64,000 nt of DNA from Paracoccus sp. N5 (lineage in GTDB: Bacteria; Pseudomonadota; Alphaproteobacteria; Rhodobacterales; Rhodobacteraceae). The translations under genes were made by a program, and so were the position numbers. Positions 17,763-26,273 of this stretch are shown here, one piece after another (positions within the stretch are counted from its first letter, which is position 1; every line of letters starts with the position of its first letter). Below the pieces are notes generated by a model. It saw only the letters and a program-made list of their open reading frames with translations. It did not search any database and was not told where the DNA came from. Location: the NCBI RefSeq assembly GCF_000371965.1, contig NZ_AQUO01000002.1:822001-886000 (forward strand), in the 5' to 3' direction.

Positions 17763-18056
17763 TCACCTGCCGGTCCAGGGCTTGAGCTTTCGTGACAAAA
17801 AATCGTTGGCGACGGCCAGCTCTCCGATCTTGGCGTGCAGCGATCGCACCGTCTCCTCGTCGACCTCGGCCTTCTTCTTCCTGCCGCGTTCGAAGATGTC
17901 CGATGCCCCCTCGAGCAGCGCCTTCTTCCACTGGTGGATCATCGTCGGATGCACGCCGTATTCCGCGGCCAGCTCCGACACGGTGCGCTCGCCCTTCACG
18001 GCTTCCAGCGCCACGCGAGCCTTGAAGCCCGCGTCATGGTTCCTGCGTTTCGACAT
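17763..18056 (-). CDS. IS3-family transposase OrfA (HTH)
   Basis: A 97-aa DNA-binding subunit: MSKRRNHDAGFKARVALEAV, then an HTH with VSELAAEYGVHPTMIHQWKK, and a leucine-rich coiled coil (RSLHAKIGELAVANDFLSRKL) for oligomerisation. It overlaps the orfB frame. It binds the IS ends and regulates transposition alone or as an OrfAB fusion. Confidence 0.9.
   Translation of the reverse strand: MSKRRNHDAGFKARVALEAVKGERTVSELAAEYGVHPTMIHQWKKALLEGASDIFERGRKKKAEVDEETVRSLHAKIGELAVANDFLSRKLKPWTGR
17796..17802 (-). other. programmed -1 frameshift heptamer T_TTT_TTG
   Basis: In the orfA frame GAT TTT TTG forms a U UUU UUG slippery heptamer near the end of orfA. A -1 slip joins ...NDF to FVTKAQALD, which runs into OrfB. 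Position and type fit IS3-family translational fusion. Confidence 0.6.
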
Positions 18057-18110
18057 CGTCTGTTCTCCTCGTTCTTGGAGACCAGCAGACGGAAGATCAG
18101 AGCTTACGTC

Positions 18111-18138
18111 ACTGTCCGATTTTCGGGGAGGTGCTCAA
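18111..18138. repeat. IS3-family terminal inverted repeat, right
   Basis: Reverse complement begins TTGAGCACCTCCCC and ends GGACAGT, the partner of the repeat at 16872-16899. Confidence 0.8.
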
Positions 18139-18358
18139 TCCTCGGCAGGTGATCATGGCTGAACGGCAGGGCCTTGTCGCCTTGCGCATCGAGAACCTCA
18201 GAGTGGAGATAGTCTGATTTGGAGCTGTCTCCCACGATCGCTGCCCTGCTCTTGGGTGCGGCTTCGTTGTAAGCAGTTTCGGCAAGCCGTCGTAATCCAC
18301 CTACTGCGAAAGCTAGGAAGAACGGACGCAGCTCGTCGAACTGTTTAACCTTGGACAT
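18138..18358 (-). pseudogene. 5' fragment of an unrecognised gene, truncated by the IS
   Basis: ATG at 18358 with GAGGCGGCGA just upstream opens a frame reading MSKVKQFDELRPFFLAFAVG ... LPFSHDHLPRI for about 73 codons. The IS end then replaces the rest. I do not recognise the protein. It is not trbJ, although it occupies the side of the IS where trbJ should continue, and its codon use is less GC-biased than its neighbours. It marks the far side of the IS-associated deletion. Confidence 0.45.
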
Positions 18359-18774
18359 TCGCCGCCTCAACATCAAAAAAGCTTGAATCGAAACTGAAGT
18401 TCCACCTAGAGGTTAACAACGGTTTCAAGCACGTGTCACGCGGAAAGCCGAAGCAAAACTTCTTCGTCGCTTTTCGCGCGCGGCCTCCGCATCGGTTGGG
18501 AGCAAACCAGCCTGGACAATTTTTACCCTATTTTCAATACACTATGATCTTTTGGCGACGGCTGCGGCATTCGCGTGGAGGTGGAGAAGGTTGGACTTCA
18601 AGCCCGCGCGCTCCGCCACTTTCTGTTGATTTTATTGAATAATTTTACATCTCCGACAACCTTTGCATGTGTTGCATGTCAAGGAAACGGCTAGAAGCGC
18701 CTGCCGCGACCGGCCGAACGCTTACAAAACTGTGAAAAGCTGGCTTGTCGCTTCACCGCCCAGCCCGCCGCCCC
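18359..18774. other. AT-richer noncoding stretch at the element edge
   Basis: No convincing gene. The stretch has several A/T-rich patches (for example ATTTTATTGAATAATTTTAC near 18628) in otherwise GC-rich DNA. It also has a short tRNA 3'-end-like sequence at 18597-18618. It fits a boundary region of foreign DNA. Confidence 0.4.
18597..18618 (+). repeat. degenerate tRNA 3'-end-like sequence, possible attR relic
   Basis: TTCAAGCCCGCG followed by CGCTCCGCCA resembles the T-loop and acceptor end of a tRNA-Ser, one base short of a regular T-arm plus acceptor, with no matching 5' half. It shares TCCGCCAC and the T-loop pattern with the intact tRNA-Ser 3' end at 11115-11138, but overall similarity is modest. 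Confidence 0.3.
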
Positions 18775-19195
18775 AAGCGTGGCATGCGCCAGCCGGACCG
18801 ATCCGGCAGAGCTGAAACGGCGGATCAGGGAGATCTGCGAAGCGCGTGTGTGCTATGGCTGCCGTCGCGTTACGTCGTCCTCGCCCGGGAAGGTGGGAGG
18901 TCAGCATCAAGATGGTCTACAATGTTTACAGAGCTTTAGGCCTGCAGTTGCGAACAAGGCGCCAAAACGGCGTGTGAAGGCGAAGCTGTGCGATGATCGC
19001 GCTGATGCCGTCGGGCCGAACGAGGTCTGGGCAATGGACTTTGTCCACGACCAGTCGGCTCTGGGGCAAGAAGCTGCGGATCCTGACCATTGTCGATACG
19101 CATTCCGCTATTGCCAGGCGAACGATGTGCGCTTCCAGTATCGCGGCGAGGACGTGGTGCAGACGCTGGAACGAATCTGCCGCAAGATCGGCTAG
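18775..19195 (+). pseudogene. degraded IS3-family transposase (OrfB fragment)
   Basis: Recognisable pieces in shifting frames: LKRRIREICEARVCYGCRRV (normally GYRRVH), then NKAPKRRVKAKLCDD, VGPNEVWAMDFVHDQ (first catalytic Asp region), and VRFQYRGEDVVQTLERICRKIG before a stop. Several small indels interrupt the frame between the first two blocks and the C-terminal half is missing. It differs from the IS at 16873-18137. Confidence 0.75.
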
Positions 19196-19214
19196 CCGAA
19201 GCCAATCATCAGAG

Positions 19215-19372
19215 TCCGGCCCGCGCTTCAAGCGCACGCTGAATAACCGCCTCAAGAAGTCCCCCTCGACCTTGAAGCTGCCCCATAGGTCCAGAGGAAT
19301 GGAAAGACGGCGACGATCAGCCGCAGAAAGCCGGAAGCGTGGCGGGCGACGGTCGGCTGTGCGGGTGGTCAT
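19215..19372 (-). pseudogene. relic of sugar ABC transporter permease (MalG-type, N-terminal part)
   Basis: Follows the first permease relic directly. ATG at 19372 opens a basic N-terminus (MTTRTADRRPPRFRLSAADR). With a frame slip the DNA then encodes FPFLWTYG-like and WGSFKVEGDF residues, the conserved early segment of MalG-type CUT1 permeases. The remainder is lost next to the transposase relic. Confidence 0.4.
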
Positions 19373-19389
19373 CCTGCGCCCTTTCCAAA

Positions 19390-19880
19390 GGTACCGATGA
19401 GCACGGGCGACAACGGGCACGACGACGCCCGGGATGGTCAGGACCGAGATGGCCGCGGCCGATGACAATCGCCGCGTCTCGCCGCCGAGGTCGGAATAGA
19501 TGAAATAGCTCGGCGGCTGTGCATGGCCCGAGGCGCTGAAGCTGACGATCGGTTCGAGACCCGGAGATTGTCCATGATCTTGATCAGCGCCATGAAGGTG
19601 GTCAGCGGCAGCAGATGCGGGATCACGACATAGCGGATGCGCTCTCACCTGCCGGCCCCGTCGATCATCGCGCTTCCAGCGTATCCTGCGGGACGGTCTG
19701 CAGCCCGGCGTAGTAGATGACGAAAGCGAAGGGAGCGGTGGACCAGACCCCATGGCATCGTCCACATCTGCGGCGTCGAAGCCTTGACCGCAAGTCCCGG
19801 ATTGCCGGCCAGCATCTGGATCGCATCGCCCTTCGACGAACCAAGGCGGCGGGCCCCGTCCTTCGCAGGCGCTCCATCGC
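19390..19880 (-). pseudogene. relic of sugar ABC transporter permease (MalF/UgpA-type)
   Basis: Three frames together carry consecutive CUT1-permease blocks: PFAFVIYYAGLQTVPQDTLEA (EAA-loop start), IPHLLPLTTFMALIKIMDNL, and PIVSFSASGHAQPPSYFIYS with DLGGETRRLSSAAAISVLTI. At least two frameshifts separate them. The order of a MalF-type then MalG-type relic implies that a whole sugar-import operon once stood here. Confidence 0.6.
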
Positions 19881-19997
19881 GTCATGGCGGCTGAAATCCG
19901 CCGTTCACGTTGTGATCACAGGCTTGTTCGGGAACTGCGCCCGGCAAGAAATGTTAGCTTGCAGCCCAGTATTCGCGCCAACCCGAAAGAGACCGAC

Positions 19998-22000
19998 ATG
20001 CGTCGCATCTTCAAGACGACAACCGCCATCCTGACCTGCCTCTCGCTGATCGCCCCCGATCTTGCGCTGGCCCACAGCAGCAGCAAAAGCCGGCCGCCCG
20101 GAAGCAGCCGGAAAAGCCTGCCGCACAGCAACCCAAGGCTCAGGCCCAGCGGCAGAAGCCGCAGCAGCAGCAAAAGCCTCGGGCAGAGGCGCAGCAGCCC
20201 AAACCTGCGCGGGAAAACGCCCGGGCGCAGGACGCCAAGCGGCAGGATCCCGGCCCGAAGGCGGTGCAAAAGCCCGTTCCCGGCAAGGAGCGGCAGCAGT
20301 CCGCGAAACCCGCCCCGCAGCCCCGGCGCGACACCCCGGCCGGGACCAGCCGGACGCAAGAGCCCAAGGCCGCGCCCAAGCCGCCCGCGCAGCAGGCCGC
20401 AAGGCAGCAACAGGACCGAAAGCCGCAACAGCTCGCCAAGCCGCAGCAGAACGACAGGCCGGTCCCCGGATCTCCGCCGATCCGCAACGCCGGCAACGGC
20501 AATGGCGCGGACAAGAAGCAGCCTTCGCGCGCCGAGGGCGGGCAGCCCCGGCCGGCGCCGATGGATGCCGACACCCTGCGCGAGAGGATGAGGGAACGCG
20601 ACCGCAAGGCGCCGCAGCCGCAGGCCCGTCGCCCGGACGGCCAGCCGCCGCGCAACGCGGCGAACGGAGTCAGGAATGGACAGGACCTGACCGCACCCCG
20701 CTCTCCGCAAGAGCTTCGCGAACGGCTGCAGCAGGGGAACGGCGCCGCGCGCCTGCCCGCGCCCGAACGCGGCTTCCGCGCCAACGAGCTGGCCCGCCGC
20801 GCCGCCGCGCAGGACCACGCGCCGGCCGCCGCCGCTCTTGCCGCAATGGCAAGGCGCGGCGATGACCGCCAGGACAGCGACCGCAGGCGCGACGACGACG
20901 AAACCGTGATCAGGCGCAAGATCGGCCGCGACGACTTCCGCCGCCCGGATCAGGAGTTCCGCACCTCGATCCGCGACGGCAGCCGCCGCCTCTCGCCCGA
21001 GGAGACGCGCCGGATCCTGGAACGCCGCGAACGCGAGCTGCGCCGCGAGGAGCAGCGCCTCGACCGCCGGGAGCGTGACCTCGACCGCCGCTATTACGAC
21101 TCGCGGGACGACGATGACGACGACCACGGCAGCGACATCGCCAAGCTGCTGCTGGCGGGCGTGGCGGGTTTCGCGGTCGGCAAGATGCTGTCGAACAACC
21201 GCCAGGTTGCCTTCAACAGCGGCGACCGCGCGGTGCTGACCCTGCCCGACGGCAGCCAGCAGATCGTGCGCGACGACAACGCGCTGCTGTATCGCCCCGG
21301 CTCGGATGTCAGCACCGAGAATTTCGCCGACGGCTCGTCCCGCACCACGGTGCTGCGCGCCGACGGCAGCCGCGTGGTGACGATCCGCGACGCCGACATG
21401 AACATCCTGCGCCGCACCCTGATCGGCCCCGACGGGCGCGAGACCCGGCTGATCGGCGACAGCGTGGTGCGGCCGGTACAGATCTCGACCCTGCCCGCGC
21501 CGGCGCCGGTGGAATATGTCAGCCGCCCGCTGGACGAATCGGCGCTGCGCCAGGCGCTGCTTCAGGAAAGCGCGGTCGATCGCCGCTTTACCCTGGGCCA
21601 GATTCGCGACATTCCCGAGGTCCGCTCGCTGGTGGCCCCGGTCAACGTGGCGGACGTGACCTTCGACAGCGGCTCGGCCGCCCTGGCCCCCGAGCAGGCC
21701 GAGCAGCTCGCCACGCTGGGCAGCGTGATCCGGCAGTCCATCGACGAGAATCCGAACGAGGTCTACATGATCGAGGGCTATACCGACGCGGTCGGCTCGC
21801 CTGCGGCCAATCTCGCCCTGTCGGACCGGCGGGCCGAATCGGTGGCGCTGGCGCTGACCGAATATTACGACGTCCCGCCCGAGAACATGGTCGTGCAGGG
21901 CTATGGCGAGCAGTTCCTTCTGGTCCCGGGCGAGGGCGAGGACCGCGCGAACCGCCGCGTCGCCGTGCGCCGGATCACCGACCTGTTGGAGCAGGAATAA
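19998..22000 (+). CDS. OmpA-family outer-membrane protein, frame broken after the signal peptide
   Basis: ATG 19998 encodes a clear signal peptide (MRRIFKTTTAILTCLSLIAP, then DLALA). At about 20072, in a CAG-repeat tract, the frame must shift to continue as a Gln/Lys/Pro-rich region (PQQQQKPAARKQPEKPAAQQ). The body then runs unbroken to 22000. It has an Arg/Glu coiled coil (about 20990-21090), an Asp-rich patch, a Gly-rich hydrophobic segment (AKLLLAGVAGFAVGKML) and a C-terminal OmpA domain with VTFDSGSAAL and GYTDAVGSPAANLALSDRRA for peptidoglycan binding. In the body frame the first start is GTG 20264, which lacks a signal. It may be a pseudogene, a slippage-switched gene or a sequence error. 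Confidence 0.7.
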
Positions 22001-22186
22001 GGGCATGGCCGGGCACGGGAGATCCCGGCCCGGCCGCCGCAGGCGCGCGCCCTTGGCCATCCGGGCGCCTGTCCCTCGCGCCGACACCTGCAAGGTCCGC
22101 GCCATTGCTGATCTGGCCGGTAAACGAGGGGCGACGCCGGCCTCTTCACTTTTTCGGAGGGGCGCAGCGAAGAACGACGAAGCCCT

Positions 22187-22933
22187 TCAAGTCGCCTGCC
22201 GGGTCTCTCTGCCGATGCGGCGTTTCGCGATCTCGATGAGCAGCCCGAAGCCATCGTAAAGCAGCACGGCGATGCAGCCCGTCAGCACCCCGCCCTGGAT
22301 GACATAGGCCGGATTGTTCGAGGTCAGCCCGGCGATGATCACCTCACCCAGGCTGCGCGCCGCGACGGTCGAGCCGATGGTCGCCGTGGACAGCGCGATG
22401 ACGATCGAGATCCGGATCCCTTCGAGGATCAGCGGCATGGCAAGGGGCATCTCGACCTGCGCCAGCATCCGGCGCGGCGTCATGCCCACCGCCTTGCCCG
22501 AAAGCAGGACCGAGCCGGGCACCGCCCGCAGCCCCGCCAGCGCGTTCTCGAAGATCGGCAGCAGGCCATAGAGGAACAGGGCCAGCACCGTGGGCCGGGC
22601 GCCGAAGCCCAGCAAGGGCACGGACAGCGCCAGCACGGCGACCGGCGGGAAGGTCTGGCCGATATTCGCCAGCACCCGCGCCATGGGCAGGAACTCGGCC
22701 CCGGCGGGGCGGGTGACGAGGATGGCCAGCGCCAGCGCGATCAGGGTCGAGGGGACCATCGCCAGCGCCACCAGCGCCAGATGCGAGACGGTCAGGCTGG
22801 CCAGCGATGCGCGGTCGTAGATCACCGGTCCGCCCGCGGGGGCGAAGGGGCGCAGCAGCGGCTCGAACAGCGCGGGAAACAGGATCAGCCCGCCCGCCAC
22901 GCCGATCAGGATGATCCAGCGCAGCGCCGTCAT
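22187..22933 (-). CDS. yehW: osmoprotectant ABC transporter permease, YehW/OsmW type
   Basis: A 248-aa inner-membrane permease with about six spans and the binding-protein-dependent transport signature (LSGKAVGMTPRRMLAQVEMP, the EAA loop). It matches YehW in size and as the last gene of the osmF-yehY-yehX-yehW order. Its ATG overlaps the ATPase stop (ATGA). It imports compatible solutes such as glycine betaine; substrate is inferred from family. Confidence 0.85.
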   Translation of the reverse strand: MTALRWIILIGVAGGLILFPALFEPLLRPFAPAGGPVIYDRASLASLTVSHLALVALAMVPSTLIALALAILVTRPAGAEFLPMARVLANIGQTFPPVAVLALSVPLLGFGARPTVLALFLYGLLPIFENALAGLRAVPGSVLLSGKAVGMTPRRMLAQVEMPLAMPLILEGIRISIVIALSTATIGSTVAARSLGEVIIAGLTSNNPAYVIQGGVLTGCIAVLLYDGFGLLIEIAKRRIGRETRQAT

Positions 22934-23862
22934 TCCCGGCCCCGTGCCAGGATGTCGTCGCGCGTGACGATACCAAGCCGGCGCCCCTGCGCATCGGTCA
23001 CCGGCAACCGGTCGCGCCCGGTCCAGATCATTTCGGCCAGCGCGTCCGACAGCGAAGCGGCCACATCGACCGGCGCGCCCAGGGCCTCGCCCGCACACGA
23101 CAGCGAGCCGACCGGGTGCAGCGCCAGCAGGCGCAGGGCGCGGCCCGTCTCGCCCACCAGATCGGCCACGAAGGGCGTGGCAGGCGCGCGGATGATCCGG
23201 TCGGGGGTGTCGAACTGCTCGAACCGTCCGTCCCGCATCACGGCGATGGCATCGCCCAGATACAGCGCCTCATTCATGTCATGGGTGACCAGGACGATCG
23301 TCGTGCCCAGCTGGCGGCGGATCCGGGCCAGATCGCGCTGCGCCTGGCGCCGGATCAGCGGGTCCAGCGCGCCGAAGGGCTCGTCCATCAGCAGCACATC
23401 GGGACGCGCGGCGAGCGCCCGCGCGACGCCGATCCGCTGCGCCTGCCCGCCCGAAAGCTGGTGCGGATAGCGGTTTGCGATCTCGGCCGGGTCGAGTTGC
23501 AGCATCTGCAACAGCTCGGTGACTCGGGCCGCGATCCGGGCCTTGGGCCAACCCAGAAGGGTCGGGACGACACCGATATTGCGCGCCGCCGTCCAATGCG
23601 GAAACAGCCCATAGCCCTGGATGACATAGCCGATGCCCTGACGCAGGGAAGTTTCGGGGATCCGGCCGGCATCCTGGCCGTCGATCAGCACCCGTCCCGA
23701 CGTGGGCTCGACCAGCCGGTTGATCATCCGCAAGAGCGTCGTCTTGCCCGAGCCGGAACTGCCGACGATGGCGGTGAGCGTGCCCTTCGCGAAGCGGGCG
23801 GTGACCTTGTCGACCACGGGCCTGCCGTCATAGGTCTTGGTCAGGGCCTGGAGCTCGATCAT
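22930..23862 (-). CDS. yehX: osmoprotectant ABC transporter ATP-binding protein with CBS domain, YehX type
   Basis: A 310-aa ATPase starting MIELQALTKTYDGRPVV. Walker A GSSGSGKTT, Q-loop VIQGYGLFPH, signature LSGGQAQRIGVARAL, Walker B LLMDEPFGALDP, and switch His in LVTHDMNEA. The C-terminal 70 residues look like a CBS unit (LPVTDAQGRRLGIVTRDDIL), as in OpuA/YehX, which sense ionic strength. Translationally coupled to both permeases. Confidence 0.93.
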   Translation of the reverse strand: MIELQALTKTYDGRPVVDKVTARFAKGTLTAIVGSSGSGKTTLLRMINRLVEPTSGRVLIDGQDAGRIPETSLRQGIGYVIQGYGLFPHWTAARNIGVVPTLLGWPKARIAARVTELLQMLQLDPAEIANRYPHQLSGGQAQRIGVARALAARPDVLLMDEPFGALDPLIRRQAQRDLARIRRQLGTTIVLVTHDMNEALYLGDAIAVMRDGRFEQFDTPDRIIRAPATPFVADLVGETGRALRLLALHPVGSLSCAGEALGAPVDVAASLSDALAEMIWTGRDRLPVTDAQGRRLGIVTRDDILARGRE

Positions 23863-25010
23863 TGCGGCTGCCCCCCGGAAAATGCGATCAGCAGGTCCAT
23901 GACCGAGGATGTCAGGAAGGCCAGCGCCACCGTCGGGATCACGCCCAGAAGGATCAGGTCGGTGGCCGTCTGGCCGATGCCCTGGAAGATGAAACTGCCG
24001 TAGCCGCCCGAACCGATCAGCGCCCCCACGGTGGCCAGCCCGATATTCTGCACCAGGACGATGCGCGCGGCGGCCAGAATGACCGGCAGGGTCAGCGGCA
24101 GATCGATCCACCACAGCCGCCGCGCCCCGGTCATGCCCATGCCGCGCGCCGCCTCGGCGACCTCGCGCGGCACGGCATCGATGCCGGCGACGGTATTGGC
24201 GACGATGGGCAGCAGCGAATAGAGAAACAGCGCGATCAGCGCCGGGGCCATGCCGATCCCCTTGATCCCCGCATCCGCCGCCCCCGGAACATGGGCCGCG
24301 ACCCAGGCCAGCGGCACGATCAGCATCCCGAACAGCGCGATCGAGGGGATGGTCTGGATCAGCGTCAGCAGGTTCAGCACCGGGCCGCGCCAGCCCGGAT
24401 GGCGCTGGATGGCAAGCCCCGTCGGCAGGCCGACCCCCAGCGCCGCTAGGAACGAGCCGAAGGCCAGGACCAGGTGGTCCGCGGTCGCCCGGTGAAAGGC
24501 ATCCGCGCGCACCCGGAACTCGGCGGCGACCGAAAGACCGCCCAGCGTGCCCGAACCAAGCAGCACCGCGACCCCCGCCACGGCGCAGGTCAGCAGCGCC
24601 GCCCGTGCCGCCGGGCCGGGCCGCATCCGCGCGAAGGCGTCCACCAGCAGCAGTAAAAGCGTCCCGGCGGCCAGCCAGAACCCCGCACCGGGCGAGACCC
24701 GCGCCGCGGGCGCCGCCTGCTCCTGCAGCAGCGCCGCCCCGTGGCCCAGCAGAACCGCCAGCGCGGTCGATGCGCCGGCAAGCAGCAACAGCCGCATTCC
24801 GGGGCGTCGCAGCAACAGCAGCGCGACCGCCAGCAGAACGACCCCGGCAAGCAGCGCACCGGTCATGGGCCAGCCGAACGCCTCGGCCCAGGTCCGGGGC
24901 TGTGGGGGCGCGATCCGGTTGGGGCGAAAGCCGAATGCCATCAGCGCCGGGGACGCCAGGAGCGGCAGGGCCATGACGGCCGACAGCCGGTCGATGCGCG
25001 GCACCGGCAT
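23859..25010 (-). CDS. yehY: osmoprotectant ABC transporter permease, YehY/OsmY type with extended N-terminus
   Basis: A 383-aa permease, close to the 385 aa of E. coli YehY. The extra N-terminal half of about 150 residues contains four or so hydrophobic spans (for example ALLAGVVLLAVALLLL). The C-terminal half is the transport permease (IQTIPSIALFGMLIVPLAWV, EAA loop EVAEAARGMGMTGARRLWW). Its stop overlaps the ATPase ATG and it starts 2 nt after the binding-protein stop. Confidence 0.88.
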   Translation of the reverse strand: MPVPRIDRLSAVMALPLLASPALMAFGFRPNRIAPPQPRTWAEAFGWPMTGALLAGVVLLAVALLLLRRPGMRLLLLAGASTALAVLLGHGAALLQEQAAPAARVSPGAGFWLAAGTLLLLLVDAFARMRPGPAARAALLTCAVAGVAVLLGSGTLGGLSVAAEFRVRADAFHRATADHLVLAFGSFLAALGVGLPTGLAIQRHPGWRGPVLNLLTLIQTIPSIALFGMLIVPLAWVAAHVPGAADAGIKGIGMAPALIALFLYSLLPIVANTVAGIDAVPREVAEAARGMGMTGARRLWWIDLPLTLPVILAAARIVLVQNIGLATVGALIGSGGYGSFIFQGIGQTATDLILLGVIPTVALAFLTSSVMDLLIAFSGGQPQ

Positions 25011-25012
25011 CC

Positions 25013-25918
25013 TCAGTCCAGCAGCCCAGCCTTGGTCAGATAGGTGCGGGCGACCTCGGCGGCGGGCAGGCCCTCGACCTGAACCTGCCCGTTCAGCCCT
25101 TGCAGGGTTTCAAGGTCCAGCCCCGCGAAAGCCGGTTCCAGCAGTTCGGCGATCTGCGGATATTCGGCCAGCACCTCGGCCCGGACAACGGGGGCGGGCT
25201 GATAGACCGGCTGCACGTTCTTGTCGTCCTGCAGCACCGTCAGGCCGGAAAAGGCAGGCGCGCCGTCGGTGCCATAGACCATGGCCGCATTCGCCCCGCT
25301 GGTGCCGTTGGCCGCCGCCTGGATCGTGGCGGCCGTGTCTCCGCCCGACAGCACGATCAGCTGGTCCGGCGTCAGCGCAAAGCCATAGGCCTGCTGAAAG
25401 GCGGGCAGCGCCGGCGCCGAATTGACGAACTCGGCCGAGGCGACCAGCTTGACCTGACCGCCCCCCGCCACCCATTTCCCGAACTCCGAGAACGTGCCCA
25501 CACCCGCCTTTTCGGCCAGATCCGAGCGCAGGGCGACGCCCCAGGTGTTGTTGGCGGGTGCGGGCGTCAGCCAGACGATGCCATTGGCCTCCTGGTCCAG
25601 TTGCTTGGCGGTCTCGTAACCCGCGCTGGCATCCTGCCAGATCGGCTCGTCGGCGCGGTTGAAAAAGAAGGCGGCGTTGCCGGTATATTCGGGATAGATG
25701 TCGATCTCGTCCGCAAGGATCGCCTCGCGGACGATCGGCGTGCCGCCCAGCTGGATGCGGTCGCGCGTCGGGATGCCCGCATGGTCCAGCACCTGAAGGA
25801 TGATCTGTCCCAGCACCCCGCCCTCGGTATCGATCTTTGACGACACGACGACCTCGGCATGGGCGGTGCCGAAACCGGCGGCGAAGGCGATGAGCGACAG
25901 CGAGACAGGCTTCAGCAT
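25013..25918 (-). CDS. osmF: osmoprotectant-binding periplasmic protein, OsmF/YehZ type
   Basis: A 301-aa secreted binding protein: signal peptide MLKPVSLSLIAFAAGFGTAH, mature start VVVSSKIDTEGGVLGQIILQ. The OpuAC-like pattern includes IDIYPEYTGNAAFFF, WLTPAPANNTWGVALRSDLA and a C-terminal LTKAGLLD. In E. coli OsmF (YehZ) proteins bind glycine betaine weakly and are general-stress induced. First gene of the four-gene importer; AAAGGGAA precedes the ATG. Confidence 0.88.
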   Translation of the reverse strand: MLKPVSLSLIAFAAGFGTAHAEVVVSSKIDTEGGVLGQIILQVLDHAGIPTRDRIQLGGTPIVREAILADEIDIYPEYTGNAAFFFNRADEPIWQDASAGYETAKQLDQEANGIVWLTPAPANNTWGVALRSDLAEKAGVGTFSEFGKWVAGGGQVKLVASAEFVNSAPALPAFQQAYGFALTPDQLIVLSGGDTAATIQAAANGTSGANAAMVYGTDGAPAFSGLTVLQDDKNVQPVYQPAPVVRAEVLAEYPQIAELLEPAFAGLDLETLQGLNGQVQVEGLPAAEVARTYLTKAGLLD

Positions 25919-26273
25919 TTCATTTCCCTTTCGGTTCGTGCCGGCTCGGCATGTGAAGTGAACACGCGGATCGGTCGCATATCAACCTCGGCATGGCCTT
26001 GAGATGGTTGGCTCATTCCGAACATTGCGCCGGCAGGTATTGTTCCACACCCCATGCGCAGGAGTTTCGCCGGTTTCCCGGCCGAGGATGCGGGGTGAAC
26101 GGCGAATAGTGGGTGCCACCTGGCGGCCATGCTTGAACCTCACAGTTTATGTAATTTTTTTCAATGCAATGCCGTAGAATCCCAGAAACTTTCGAGACGC
26201 TCGCCACGGGCTTTCCTTCGCGGCGAAAGACCGTTAGCCTCGGCAGCGAAGATCACCGAGCGAGGATGGGCAG
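25919..26273. other. divergent intergenic region between osmF and the lipoprotein gene
   Basis: 355 nt that must carry promoters for both genes. It includes an A/T-rich patch with TTATGTAATTTTTTTC near 26145-26162. No operator, terminator or small gene could be assigned with confidence. Confidence 0.4.

Larger units (their letters stand above)
16873..18137 (-). mobile_element. IS3-family insertion sequence, complete
   Basis: About 1265 bp with two overlapping transposase frames on the minus strand and 28-bp imperfect terminal inverted repeats, TG..CA ended. The ends share TTGAGC, CTCCCC and GGACAGT at identical spacing. Flanks (gcgcg on the left, tcctcgg on the right) show no target duplication, so recombination or deletion has occurred next to the element. 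The left flank is trbJ; the right flank is an unrelated gene fragment. Confidence 0.85.
11138..18618. mobile_element. decayed conjugative/integrative element inserted downstream of tRNA-Ser
   Basis: The block starts at the 3' end of tRNA-Ser and holds a serine recombinase, a trb mating-pair cluster (trbI fragment, trbG, trbF, trbL, trbK, trbJ tail) and an IS3-family element. Missing are the relaxase, coupling protein, trbB, C, D and E and most of trbJ, so it is not self-transmissible. The right boundary is uncertain. A degenerate tRNA 3'-end-like sequence at 18597-18618 is the best candidate, but relic genes continue to about 19.9 kb. No long flanking direct repeat is visible, which a serine recombinase would not need. 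Confidence 0.6.

Noticed and set aside
18433..18642. 69-codon plus-strand frame at the element edge
   Set aside because: No recognisable domain, no ribosome site and atypical composition; treated as noncoding.
20070..20300. Possible CRISPR-like repeats in the CAG/Pro-Gln tract
   Set aside because: The repeats are codon-level Gln/Lys/Pro low complexity, not spaced identical repeats with unique spacers.
22001..22186. Terminator after the OmpA-family gene
   Set aside because: A short CGGGC/GCCCG hairpin is present but weak, GC-only and without T residues.
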